Assembly: GCF_039538065.1 (NCBI RefSeq)
Contig: NZ_BAABBR010000001.1
Span: forward strand, 620,001 to 684,000
Direction of reading: 5' to 3'
From: Sphingomonas rosea
Lineage (GTDB): Bacteria; Pseudomonadota; Alphaproteobacteria; Sphingomonadales; Sphingomonadaceae
Length of the DNA: 64,000 nucleotides
The notes under the pieces were generated by a model. The model ran no database searches and had not been told where the DNA came from. It saw only the letters and a program-made list of their open reading frames with translations. Made by a program: the position numbers and the translations under genes. Of this stretch, positions 40,419-49,624 are shown piece by piece; the stretch's first letter is position 1; every line of letters starts with the position of its first letter.

Positions 40419-41751
40419 TTGTCTGACTCCGGTCGGGGAGGCGAAGCGCGTCGAATAGCGCCCGCACTTTGTGATGATCCTTGATTCCCCGCGCGCTTTC
40501 GAGACGCGAGCTGGCATCGAGGCCGTAGACGCCGGTGGCTTGCGCCGCGCGCGCGTTGTCGGGACCGATGCCGCCGGCGAGGAAGGCACGGACCCTGTCG
40601 GGATGGGCGCGAACTGCGTCCCAGTCGCAGGGTTCGCCGGTGCCGCCGCCGGGGCTGTCGAAGACGAGGCGGTCGCCGCCGCGATCCGCAAAGCCGGCAG
40701 TCCAGATTTCGCCTTCGAAGCGGTCCCGGAGCCCCGCAACGTTGGCCGCGCTTTCATCGCCATGGAGCTGGACCGCAGTGAGGCCGAGCGCTTCGGCGGT
40801 GTCGGCGATCTCGTCGGCAGGTCGGTCGCGGAAGACGCCGACGGGCTTGAGGCCGGCCGTGCGGGCAGCGGCTGCGAGGGGTCGCGCCTGCTCGAGGGAG
40901 AGCGCGCGGGGCGTACCCGGAACCATGATGAGGCCGGCATGGGTCGCACCCGATGCAGCGGCGGCCTCGACGTCCTCGTCCCGGGTCAGCCCGCAGATCT
41001 TCACCCGCCCGAAGACCAGCGCCCGCGCCGCCTCGTGAACATCGTCGGCCGCCATCAGCGAGGAGCCGACGAGGAAGGCGTTGGCATGGCTGCCGAGCCG
41101 CTCGACGTCAGCGCGCGTCGCCACGCCTGATTCGCTCACCAGAGTGACGCCGTCCGGCACGAGCGCGGCGAGGCGCTCGGTCACCGCGAGATCGGTCTTC
41201 AGCGTCTTGAGGTCGCGGTTGTTGATCCCGACAAGGGTTGCGCCAAGGCCGAGCGCACGGGCGAGTTCGGCTTCGTCATGGACCTCGACCAGCACGTCCA
41301 TGCCGAGCCGCTGCGCCTCAGCCATCACCGCCTTCGCCTCGTCGTCGTCGAGGACCGAGAGCATGCACAGCACCGCGTCAGCGCCGTGGCGGCGGGCCTC
41401 GCCGACCTGGGCCGCGACGACCACAAAGTCCTTGGCGATGATCGGGCCATCGAACCTGGCGCGAACCTCGTCGAGCGCAGCGAAGGAGCCGGCGAAATAG
41501 CGTTCGTCGGTCAGGACGCTGACTCCATCGGCGACCCCGGCATAAGCGGCGATGGCGCTGCCGACGTCGTGGCGCGAGCGATGCCCCGAGGGCGAGGCGC
41601 GCTTCACTTCCATGATGAAGCGGGCGCCTGGCCGGGCCAGCGCGGCGCGCATGCTGCGGGTGGTCGGCGCGACGCCGGCGGGATCGAAGTCGCGGAGACG
41701 CTCGGCGACCTCGCGGCGCTTGTGCGCGACTATCTCGGCAAGAACGCTCAT
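40408..41751 (-). CDS. trpCF: Fused indole-3-glycerol phosphate synthase / phosphoribosylanthranilate isomerase
   Basis: 447 residues with two TIM-barrel domains in one chain. The TrpC part (about 1-250) has [36 protein letters not shown] and VSESG. The TrpF part (about 255-440) has [18 protein letters not shown] and [10 protein letters not shown]. The same fusion occurs in E. coli, whereas many alphaproteobacteria keep trpC and trpF separate. ATG 41751 overlaps the trpD stop (ATGA). Confidence 0.95.
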
Positions 41752-42836
41752 GCGCGGCTCGCCGCGACGAAGGCGTCGAGGGTTCGTCCGGCCGCACCCG
41801 AGCGCAGCAGATCGAGGGCGTGGGCGACGCCATCGCGGAAGGAGGGAGCGCGACCCGCAGTCCAGAGCAAGGCACCCGCATTGAGCGCGACCGCCTGATT
41901 CTCGGCGTCCGATCCGCCGCCGTCGAGCAGAGCCCGCAAGCGCTGCGCATTTTCGGCCGGATCGCCGCCCTCGAGCGCATGAAGCGCGACCGGCTCGAAG
42001 CCGGCGTCCTCGGGCGACAGGGTCAGTTCCTCGAGTTCGCCGCCCGAGAGTCGGATGGCCCGGGTCTCACCGTGAAGCGCAACCTCGTCGAGGCCACTGC
42101 CATGGACCACCAGCGCCTGCTCGACGCCGAGCGCCTGGAGAACCTGCGCGATCCGGCGGAGCATGCGGACGTCGGCGACGCCGAGCAATTGAACCGGCGG
42201 ACGGGCCGGGTTCACGCAAGGGCCCAGGAGGTTCATCACCGTTCGCACCGACAATTGGCGTCGGACGACGGCGGCGTGGCGCATGCCCGGGTGATAGGCC
42301 GGCGCAAACAGGAAGGTGAAGCCGGTCTCGTCGAGCACTGCGCGGGCCCGCGCCGGGCTGAGCTCGAGCTTTGCCCCGAGCGCTTCGAGGACGTCGGCCG
42401 ACCCGCATTTGCTCGAGACCGAGCGATTGCCGTGCTTGGCGACCTTGAGGCCCGCTGCCGCCGCGACCAGCCCGGCCGCGGTCGAGACGTTGATCGTCCC
42501 CGACCCGTCGCCGCCGGTGCCGCAGCAATCGGCGAACTGCCCGTCCGGGCGCTCGAAGGGCGTGGCGGCGGCGAGGAGGGCCTGGGCTGCACCGATCATT
42601 TCCTCGGGCGTTTCGCCCTTCATTCGAAGCGCGATGAGCATCCCACCGATCTCTCCCGGCTCGAGCCGGCCGAGAACCAGCCGCTCGAACAGGTGCTGGC
42701 TATCCTCGGCACTGAGGTCCTCGCCCGCAAGCAGGCGCGGCAGGGGATTGGGTACGGGTCCGGTATCGACCGGCGGCGCGGGCGGGATGACGGCGGTATA
42801 TTGGGCAGTGGGGCTCATGAAAATGCTTTCGGACAT
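41748..42836 (-). CDS. trpD: Anthranilate phosphoribosyltransferase
   Basis: 362 residues. The family core begins at PLPRLLAGEDLSAEDSQHLFERL. CGTGGDGSGTINVST, KHGNRSVSSKCGSADVLEALG and the DEVALHGET region are intact. Two starts are possible: ATG 42836 directly after the attenuator terminator, or ATG 42818 (MSPTAQ). The ribosome-binding region of the first lies in the terminator's 3' arm. It is the first structural gene of the operon; trpE and trpG are not in the window. Confidence 0.94.
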   Translation of the reverse strand: MSESIFMSPTAQYTAVIPPAPPVDTGPVPNPLPRLLAGEDLSAEDSQHLFERLVLGRLEPGEIGGMLIALRMKGETPEEMIGAAQALLAAATPFERPDGQFADCCGTGGDGSGTINVSTAAGLVAAAAGLKVAKHGNRSVSSKCGSADVLEALGAKLELSPARARAVLDETGFTFLFAPAYHPGMRHAAVVRRQLSVRTVMNLLGPCVNPARPPVQLLGVADVRMLRRIAQVLQALGVEQALVVHGSGLDEVALHGETRAIRLSGGELEELTLSPEDAGFEPVALHALEGGDPAENAQRLRALLDGGGSDAENQAVALNAGALLWTAGRAPSFRDGVAHALDLLRSGAAGRTLDAFVAASRA

Positions 42837-42837
42837 G

Positions 42838-42863
42838 AAAAAGCCCGCCTGATGAGGGCGGGC
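42838..42863 (-). terminator. Intrinsic terminator of the trp attenuator
   Basis: On the minus strand GCCCGCC (42863-42857) pairs with GGCGGGC (42849-42843) over a seven-base loop, followed by five T and almost at once by the trpD ATG. The hairpin would also cover the trpD ribosome-binding region. Confidence 0.85.
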
Positions 42864-42898
42864 GGCTGTTCGCTTGGAAGGACGGTGACGACTTCAGT

Positions 42899-42961
42899 TC
42901 ACCGCCAACGCCATCGCGCTGCCGCCACCATGTTCCGCCACTGATGCCACTGCTGGATCAT
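42899..42961 (-). CDS. trpL: trp leader peptide
   Basis: 20 residues, MIQQWHQWRNMVAAARWRWR, with four Trp codons at positions 5, 8, 17 and 19. AAGG precedes the ATG at 42961. A pause hairpin GGCGGTGA/TCACCGTC (42906-42899 with 42888-42881) starts at the last codons, and the terminator follows at 42863-42838. This is a classical tryptophan attenuator; the antiterminator pairing was not resolved by eye. A TTGACA-like -35 on the minus strand (42997-42992) has no clear -10 partner. Confidence 0.88.
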   Translation of the reverse strand: MIQQWHQWRNMVAAARWRWR

Positions 42962-43026
42962 GGCGGCCTTCTTTCCGGCACGCGCCATGCTTGTCAATGC
43001 CTTGGACGCACGCCACGACACGGCCG

Positions 43027-44031
43027 ATGGACCATAGGATCACCATCGCGGGCGCGGGCAGCATCGGTTGTTTCGTCGGCGGGCTGGCCGCGCTCGGCGG
43101 CAACCGGGTGACCTTGCTCGGGCGGCCGACGCTGGTTGACACGGTGGCGACGAAGGGCCTGACCCTGACGAGCTTCGAAGGCTGCTCGGAGGCGATTTCG
43201 AGCAGCGACGTCGCGGTCACCGCCGACCCTCAGGCCGCCTTCGCCGACGCCAGCCTGATCCTCGTCACAGTCAAGAGCGGGCAGACCGAGGAAATGGGCC
43301 GCCTCATCGCGACACATGCGCCCGAGACGGCAGTGGTGGTCAGCCTTCAGAACGGGCTCGACAATGCAGCGCGGCTGCGGGCGGTGCTGCCCGGTCGCCG
43401 GATCCATGCCGGGATGGTGAGCTTCAACGTGCTCGGTCGCGGCGACGGGGTCTTCCATCGCGGGACCAGCGGGCCGGTGGTGATCGAGGACGTCGGCGGC
43501 GAGTGCCCGCTGTTCGTGGCGCCGCATCTCGATCTCGTCTGCCACCCGCGGATGGACGAGGTGCTGGCGGGCAAACTCCTCTACAACCTGAATAATGCGC
43601 TCAACGCCCTGTCGGGCCTGACGCTCGCCGAGCAGCTCGCCGACCGGCGCTGGCGCAAGCTCTTCGCCGCCGCGCAGGACGAGGCGCTGGCGGTGTTCCG
43701 GGCCGAGGGGCTCGCGCCGTGGAGCATGAGCAAGATTCCGGTGACACGGATGCCGCGCATGCTTCGGCTGCCGAATTTCCTGTTCCGGCAGGTGGCGAAG
43801 CGCGGGGTCCGGATCGACCGCACCGCGCGATCGTCGATGTGGGAGGATCTCGAACGGCGACGCCCGACCGAGATCGGCGACCTTCAGGGGGCGATCATCC
43901 GCCGGGGTGAAAAGCTCGGGATCGCGACCCCGGTCAATCGCGTCATCGCGGACGCCATCCGTGCCGCCGAACAGGCCGGCGCCGGCAGCCCCGGGCTCTC
44001 GCCGGACGTGCTGTTAAGTCGCGTCTCTTAA
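43027..44031 (+). CDS. panE: 2-dehydropantoate 2-reductase family protein
   Basis: 334 residues. The N-terminal Rossmann motif GAGSIGCFVGG is followed by LVTVKSGQT and SLQNGLDNA, and a C-terminal helical domain has the catalytic lysine in LAGKLLYNLNNALNAL. PanE reduces ketopantoate to pantoate for coenzyme A synthesis; paralogues with other ketoacid substrates are common, so the substrate is not certain. ATG 43027 is used because it begins MDHRITIAG directly before the fold. It is divergent from the trp operon. Confidence 0.82.
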   Translation: MDHRITIAGAGSIGCFVGGLAALGGNRVTLLGRPTLVDTVATKGLTLTSFEGCSEAISSSDVAVTADPQAAFADASLILVTVKSGQTEEMGRLIATHAPETAVVVSLQNGLDNAARLRAVLPGRRIHAGMVSFNVLGRGDGVFHRGTSGPVVIEDVGGECPLFVAPHLDLVCHPRMDEVLAGKLLYNLNNALNALSGLTLAEQLADRRWRKLFAAAQDEALAVFRAEGLAPWSMSKIPVTRMPRMLRLPNFLFRQVAKRGVRIDRTARSSMWEDLERRRPTEIGDLQGAIIRRGEKLGIATPVNRVIADAIRAAEQAGAGSPGLSPDVLLSRVS

Positions 44032-44063
44032 CTCGGTCTCAACCCTCTTCGGGCTAGCTCGCC

Positions 44064-44079
44064 TCTGACAGGAGTCAGA
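44064..44079 (+). promoter_or_regulatory. Hairpin presenting the ribosome-binding site of the GGDEF/EAL gene
   Basis: TCTGAC-AGGA-GTCAGA is a perfect six-pair stem whose loop and first 3' base hold the AGGAG ribosome-binding site, eight bases or so before ATG 44088. It could set or regulate translation of the downstream gene. Confidence 0.45.
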
Positions 44080-44087
44080 TCGAGACG

Positions 44088-46421
44088 ATGTACGAGGCCC
44101 CCGACCGCTACAAGCGCATGATCGCTGCTCGCCTTCCCGATGGCGAATCGGCCGCGTTCGCCCGCGACAATGATTCGGCATCTTCCCCGCTGCGTGACGT
44201 CCAGCTGATCGCCCGCGGTCAGCTCGCTCCCTTCTTCGCCCTCGCCAATGGCGTCGCGGCCGTGCTGTTCACCGTCGCGCTCTGGGGCTCGGTGCCGGCG
44301 AGCTGGCTGCTCGGCTGGTCGGGTGCCGTGTGCTTGTTGAATTATGTCGCGATGCGCTGGAGCCAGAGCCAGGCGGTCAGCTGCGTCGGCCGGGCCGGCC
44401 ATTCGGTTCCGGTCTCCTTGATGATCGGCGACGTGCTGGTGCGCGCGGCCGTGTGGCTGAGCCTTCCGCTGTATCTGTTCCCGACGCTCGGCACGCCTGG
44501 CCAGATCATCGCCGGCACGCTCATCGCAGGCGTCGGCATCGCAGGGCTTGGCCTCGTCGTTACCTTTGCTTGCGCCGTCGCCTGGATGAGCGCCTTCACC
44601 GCGGGCCTTTCGGTCGCCTTGCTGCTGATGAAGTCGACGGTCGAGTTCCAGCAACTGCTGGCGATGCTCTTCGTCCTCGGCGTCGCCATCTTCGGGGTGC
44701 TGACCGTCGCGCGCTGGGCCGCCGGCCAGCTCAAGACCAATGCCGACATGGGCTCGCAGTCCGAGAGCGCCACGCTCCTCCTCCAGGAGTATGAGCAGCG
44801 CGGCGTGGGCTGGCTGTGGCAGGTCGATGCCGAAAACCGCGTGGTCTATATCTCGAGCCGGATGGGCGCGCTGATCGGTCGGCCCTCGACCCAGATCCTC
44901 GGCCACTCGCTGCCCTCGCTGCTTGGTGGCCATTCGGAACTGGGCAAGGTGCTGCTCAACAAGCAGCCCTTCACCAATCTCGAGATGGAGCTGAAGACCG
45001 GGCGAGGCCATCGCTGGATCGCGCTGTCGGGCGACCCGATTATCGACACCGCCGGCCGGTTCGAGGGTTTCCGCGGCGTCGGACTCGACGTCACCGACGT
45101 CCGCCACACGCAGGAGCGCCTGACCCACCTTGCTAATGTCGACGTGCTGTCTGGCCTGCCCAATCGCGGCCGCGTCCGCCAGCTCCTCGGCGAAGCGCTG
45201 CGCGCCGCCACGGCGGGCAATGTGCCCTGCGCGATCATGTTCCTGGACCTCGACGGGTTCAAGCCGGTCAACGACACCTTCGGGCATCCCAAGGGTGACG
45301 CGGTCCTCCAGGCGGTGGCCAAACGGCTGTGCGACGAAGTCTCGGCTGACGGCCATGTCGGACGCCTCGGCGGCGATGAATTCGCGATCGTCATCCCGGA
45401 CGCGCAGAGCCGCAAGAAGATCGAGCAGCTCGCCGACCGGATCATCGTCGCCATCGCCGAACCGTTCATGGTCGACGGGACCGAGATCCGCATCGGCGTC
45501 TCGGTCGGCTGCGCCTTCGGCCCGATCGACGGGGCGACCGTCGACGACCTCATCCTCAAGGCCGACCTCGCGCTCTACGAAGCCAAGGACGCCGGCCGCG
45601 GCGTGGTCCGCTACTTCAGTTCCGAGCTCCAGAGCGAGCAGGAGGACCGCGTCCGGCTCGAAGCCGACCTGCGTTCCGCGCTCGAGGCAAAGCAGTTTCA
45701 CCTCGCCTTCCAGCCGCTCGTCAGCGCGAAGAACCAGAAGCTCGTCGGCTTCGAGGCGCTGGTCCGCTGGAACCACCCGCGCCGCGGCTTCGTGCCACCC
45801 AACGTCTTCATCCCGGTGGCCGAGGATTGCGGCCTGATGGGCCCGCTTGGCGAATTCATCATCGAGGAAGCCTGCCGCGCTGCCGCGAGCTGGCCCGAGC
45901 CGATCACCGTCGCGCTCAACGTCAGCCCCAAGCAGATCATCCTGCCGAACCTGCCGAACGTCGTCAGCCAGGCGCTGTCGCGCCACCGGCTGCCGGGCAA
46001 CCGGATCGAGCTCGAAGTGACTGAGGGCGTGTTCCTCGACAGCTCAACCCGCAGCCTCGACATCCTCGGTCGGCTGCGCGCGCTCGGCGTCGGGATCGCG
46101 CTCGACGACTTCGGCACCGGCTATTCGTCGATCGGCTATCTGAACAAGGCTGTGTTCCACAAACTGAAGATCGACGGCAGCTTCGTGCGCGACGCTGGCA
46201 CCCGCCCGGGGAATGTCGCGATCATCAAGTCGATCGTGCAGCTGGCCAAAGACTTCCGCATGTCGGTCACTGCCGAGGGCGTGGAGACCGCCGAGGACTT
46301 CGAGCGGATGCGCGAACTCGGCTGCGACACGATCCAAGGCTATCTGTTCGGCAAGCCGCTCTCCTACGAGCGGGCGAACCAGCTGGTGCTTGGCCTCAAG
46401 GCCCGCAAGCTCGCGAGCTAG
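44088..46421 (+). CDS. Membrane-bound PAS-GGDEF-EAL cyclic-di-GMP enzyme
   Basis: 777 residues. About five membrane helices (about 45-210) are followed by a PAS domain (about 235-340), a diguanylate cyclase domain with intact GGDEF at 428-432, and a phosphodiesterase domain with EAL at 556-558 (FEALVRWNHP) and DDFGTGYSS. Both active-site motifs look complete, so it could make or break cyclic-di-GMP; the typical RxxD inhibitory site five residues before GGDEF is not evident. Such proteins govern the switch between motile and attached life, which suits the nearby adhesin and pilus genes. The stop shares CTAG with the hybrid kinase gene. Confidence 0.92.
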   Translation: MYEAPDRYKRMIAARLPDGESAAFARDNDSASSPLRDVQLIARGQLAPFFALANGVAAVLFTVALWGSVPASWLLGWSGAVCLLNYVAMRWSQSQAVSCVGRAGHSVPVSLMIGDVLVRAAVWLSLPLYLFPTLGTPGQIIAGTLIAGVGIAGLGLVVTFACAVAWMSAFTAGLSVALLLMKSTVEFQQLLAMLFVLGVAIFGVLTVARWAAGQLKTNADMGSQSESATLLLQEYEQRGVGWLWQVDAENRVVYISSRMGALIGRPSTQILGHSLPSLLGGHSELGKVLLNKQPFTNLEMELKTGRGHRWIALSGDPIIDTAGRFEGFRGVGLDVTDVRHTQERLTHLANVDVLSGLPNRGRVRQLLGEALRAATAGNVPCAIMFLDLDGFKPVNDTFGHPKGDAVLQAVAKRLCDEVSADGHVGRLGGDEFAIVIPDAQSRKKIEQLADRIIVAIAEPFMVDGTEIRIGVSVGCAFGPIDGATVDDLILKADLALYEAKDAGRGVVRYFSSELQSEQEDRVRLEADLRSALEAKQFHLAFQPLVSAKNQKLVGFEALVRWNHPRRGFVPPNVFIPVAEDCGLMGPLGEFIIEEACRAAASWPEPITVALNVSPKQIILPNLPNVVSQALSRHRLPGNRIELEVTEGVFLDSSTRSLDILGRLRALGVGIALDDFGTGYSSIGYLNKAVFHKLKIDGSFVRDAGTRPGNVAIIKSIVQLAKDFRMSVTAEGVETAEDFERMRELGCDTIQGYLFGKPLSYERANQLVLGLKARKLAS

Positions 46422-48736
46422 GCGAGCGCCTTCCTGACCGCCGCACCAAGCGCGTCGGCGCGAAAGGGCTTCGGCAGGAGCAAGGCGTCGGGCGCCGCGG
46501 CGCGGATCGCATCAGTCTGGCTGTAGCCCGAAACGAAGAGGATCGCCTGACCCGGCCGCTCCTCGCGCATGATCGCCGCCACCTCGGCCCCCGAGAGGTT
46601 CGGCATCAGATAGTCGAGCACCACGAGGTCGGGCGTCGCACGGCGAAATTCCTCGAGCCCGCAGGCACCGTCGACCGCTTCGCGCACGCAATAGCCGAGA
46701 TCCTCGAGGCTCGCCACGATGAAGCCGCGGACATCGTGATCGTCATCGACCACCAGCACGTCGGCAGTCGGTTCGGCCTTGGCGGGTTCGACCGCTTCGG
46801 GTGCCCCTCCCGGCTCCCCCGTGACCGCGCCGTCCGCCTTCCGGAAGTAAAGCCGAACGGTCGTCCCCTCGCCGACCCGGCTTTCGATCCGAGCAGTGCC
46901 GCCCGATTGCCGCGCCACGCCATAGACCATCGACAGGCCTAGGCCCGTGCCGCGCCCGACCTCCTTGGTCGTGTAGAAGGGATCGAAGGCGCGGTTCATC
47001 ACCTCCTCGGTCATGCCGGTGCCGGTGTCGGAAATGCTGAGCTCGATATAATCGCCCGGTTCGAGCTCGGGATCGCTGCTGATCGCGGTCGTGCGGGTGA
47101 CAAAGGTGAGCCGCCCGCCTTCGGGCATGGCGTCGCGCGCGTTGATCGCGAGGTTGAGTACCGCCAGCTCAAGCTGGGTCGGGTCGGCGAGCACGGGCAC
47201 CATGTCGGTATCGAGATCGAAGCGCTTTTCGATCCCCGGACCGAGGACGTTGCGGAGCAGCGGCCGCATGTTCTCGATCAGTGGGGCGACGAAGGTCGGC
47301 TTGACCTCGAGCCGCTGGACCCGGCTGAAGGCCAGCAGCTGCGCCGTCAGGCGGGCACCGCGCTCGGCTGCTTCGAGTGCGTTGCGGGCATAGCGTTCGA
47401 GCTTGGGATCCTCGGCGCGTTTGACGATAAGATCGAGCCCGCCGACGACCACGGTCAGCAGATTGTTGAAGTCATGCGCGATGCCGCCAGTCAGCTGGCC
47501 AAGGGCTTCCATCTTCTGGCTCTGGCGAAGCTGCTCCTGCGCGCGCTTGAGTTCGGTGAGATCGCGCGCCTCGAACAGGATGTAGGTGACCGCCCCTTCC
47601 TTGCCCGCCACGGGACTGAGCGAGATGTCGAGCGTCACCCCCGGCTGGCCCGGCCGCTCCATCACGATCTCGGTCTGCACCACCTTTCCCTGCGCCGCCT
47701 CGGCGACCGCGCGCCTGATCAGCGGCCGGTGCTCGGGAAACATCTGGAGGGTCGGGGCGTCCCACAGCTTCTTGCCGACCGCCTGGTCGGGATCTGCCTG
47801 CCGCCAGTTCGTCCGGGTGCGGTTCAGCTGGACCACCGTGCCGTCGGGTTCGAGCAGCACCACCACCTCGCGGATGCTGTCGAAGATGGCGCGGAGCCGT
47901 GCCTCGCTGTCCACCAGCGCCTCGGTCCGGGCCTCGACCTCGGCCTTGAGCTGCAATTCGCCCTGCTTGGCCACGGTGACATCGAATGCCGCGCCAATGA
48001 AACCGATCAGTTCGCCGTCCGGACCGAAGCGCGGGCTCGAAACCGAACGAAGCCAGCGATATTCGCCGTCGGCGCGCTTGTAGCGCCCTTCGAGCGAGAA
48101 AGGCTGGAGGCTCGCTTCGCCAGCGATGCTTTCGGCCACCATCCGCTCGAAATCCTCGGAATGGATCCACTCGCGCCACTCGTGGGTGTTGACCTGTTCG
48201 CGGGCGATCCCGGCGAATTCGAGATAGGCGTCGTTGACGAATTCGCGGTGCCGGTCGAGCCGAGTCACCCACATGATCACCGGCGCATTGTTGGCGATCC
48301 GGCGGAAACGCGCCTCGGATTCGCGCAGGGCCCGCTCGGCGACCCGCTGCTCGGTCACGTCCTGGACGATAATGACGATGCCGAGCACGTTTCCGGCGGA
48401 ATCGGTCTGCGGGAGGTATTCGGTCTGGAGCGCGATCGGTCCGCGCGAGGGATGGTCATAATGCGCCGCGAACCACTGCCGCTCGCCGGCCAGTGCCGCG
48501 CGGAGCATCGGCTCGCGGATCCGGAACGCCTCCTCGCCGAGATTGTCGATCACGCTCCGGCCGAGAATGTCGCTCCGCTTCCGCTCGAAGAACTCGGCCA
48601 TCGCCTTGTTGGTGAAGCGATATCGGAGCGAGCGGTCGACATAAGCGATCGGCATGGGCAGCGCGTCGGCGATCCCGAGCACGCGGGCAAAATCAAAGCC
48701 GCCCGCAATCGCTTCGCTGTCAGACGTGCCGCTCAT
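46418..48736 (-). CDS. Multi-PAS hybrid sensor histidine kinase
   Basis: 772 residues, with no membrane segment. Three PAS domains (about 20-135, 140-265, 280-395) precede a HisKA domain with His421 (GGIAHDFNN), an HATPase domain ([26 protein letters not shown]) and a receiver with Asp708 ([12 protein letters not shown]). The receiver ends the protein, so phosphate probably goes on through a phosphotransfer protein or a stand-alone regulator. It lies 55 bases downstream of the LytTR-type regulator gene in the same direction and may be co-transcribed. Signal unknown. Confidence 0.9.
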   Translation of the reverse strand: MSGTSDSEAIAGGFDFARVLGIADALPMPIAYVDRSLRYRFTNKAMAEFFERKRSDILGRSVIDNLGEEAFRIREPMLRAALAGERQWFAAHYDHPSRGPIALQTEYLPQTDSAGNVLGIVIIVQDVTEQRVAERALRESEARFRRIANNAPVIMWVTRLDRHREFVNDAYLEFAGIAREQVNTHEWREWIHSEDFERMVAESIAGEASLQPFSLEGRYKRADGEYRWLRSVSSPRFGPDGELIGFIGAAFDVTVAKQGELQLKAEVEARTEALVDSEARLRAIFDSIREVVVLLEPDGTVVQLNRTRTNWRQADPDQAVGKKLWDAPTLQMFPEHRPLIRRAVAEAAQGKVVQTEIVMERPGQPGVTLDISLSPVAGKEGAVTYILFEARDLTELKRAQEQLRQSQKMEALGQLTGGIAHDFNNLLTVVVGGLDLIVKRAEDPKLERYARNALEAAERGARLTAQLLAFSRVQRLEVKPTFVAPLIENMRPLLRNVLGPGIEKRFDLDTDMVPVLADPTQLELAVLNLAINARDAMPEGGRLTFVTRTTAISSDPELEPGDYIELSISDTGTGMTEEVMNRAFDPFYTTKEVGRGTGLGLSMVYGVARQSGGTARIESRVGEGTTVRLYFRKADGAVTGEPGGAPEAVEPAKAEPTADVLVVDDDHDVRGFIVASLEDLGYCVREAVDGACGLEEFRRATPDLVVLDYLMPNLSGAEVAAIMREERPGQAILFVSGYSQTDAIRAAAPDALLLPKPFRADALGAAVRKALA

Positions 48737-48791
48737 GCCCCCTCAATCCCGCCGATCCAGCAAGATCACAAGGCCCTGGCGAACCGTTGCG

Positions 48792-49595
48792 TCAGTGCAC
48801 GAAGCGCGCAACGACGTCGCGGTAGGACCGGCTGACCTTCACCTGCGCGCCCGAATTGAGCACAAGGAAGCATTCGCCGTTGGTGTGCGGCTTCACCTGC
48901 CGGACGAGATCGAGGTTGACGATGGTCGACCGGTGGACGCGCTGAAAGCGGCGTGGGTCGAGACGCTTTTCGAGGTCCTTCATCGTCTCGCGCAGAATCA
49001 GCGTGTTGTCGCCCGTCTGGATGCACATGTAGTCGCCGGCGGCGTCGATCCGCTCGATCGTGTCGACATCGACCCGGAAGATCTGTCCCTGGTCCTTGAT
49101 GTTGATCATCTTCTCGAACCGGCCGGGGGCGAGATCGGCGGGCGCGCCGTCCTCGAGTTCCTCGGCCGCTTCGGGCGCATGCTCAGCGAGCGCTTCCTGA
49201 AGCCGCACCGCGTGGCTCGCGGCATTACGCTCGGCGAGGCGCTGGCGAACCCGCTCCATGGTCGTCGCGAGCCGGTCCTCGAGCACCGGCTTCTCGAGAT
49301 AGTCGACCGCCTGCACCTCGAAGGCGCGGAGCGCATGCTCGGAATAGGCCGTGACGAAGACGAACAGCGGCGGATCGACGTCCATCAGGCCCTGGATCAC
49401 CGAAAAGCCGTCGAAGCCCGGCATCTGGATGTCGAGAAAGACGAGATCGGGCTTGTGGGTCTTGATCGCGCGGATCGCCTCGCGACCGTTGCTGGCGGTG
49501 GCGATCACCTCGACGTCGTCATGCGCCTCGAGACGCAGGAGAAGGCCCTGGGTCGCCAGGGGTTCGTCATCGACCAGGATGGTTCGGATCGTCAT
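48792..49595 (-). CDS. LytTR-family response regulator
   Basis: 267 residues. The receiver domain (1-120) has Asp55 in VFLDIQMPGFDG. The C-terminal LytTR DNA-binding domain (about 165-265) has FRVDVDTIERIDAAGDYM and the end FLVLNSGAQVKVSRSYRDVV. A linker rich in Ala and Glu joins them. It lies 29 bases after the LytS-like kinase gene, its probable partner. LytTR regulators often control exopolysaccharide, cell wall or adhesion genes. Confidence 0.92.
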   Translation of the reverse strand: MTIRTILVDDEPLATQGLLLRLEAHDDVEVIATASNGREAIRAIKTHKPDLVFLDIQMPGFDGFSVIQGLMDVDPPLFVFVTAYSEHALRAFEVQAVDYLEKPVLEDRLATTMERVRQRLAERNAASHAVRLQEALAEHAPEAAEELEDGAPADLAPGRFEKMINIKDQGQIFRVDVDTIERIDAAGDYMCIQTGDNTLILRETMKDLEKRLDPRRFQRVHRSTIVNLDLVRQVKPHTNGECFLVLNSGAQVKVSRSYRDVVARFVH

Positions 49596-49624
49596 GAAAG
49601 TCCTTATGTTGTTCGTGCCGCTCG

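Noticed and set aside
44028-45986. Minus-strand frame of 652 codons
   Set aside because: Antisense to the GGDEF/EAL gene; no recognisable domain.
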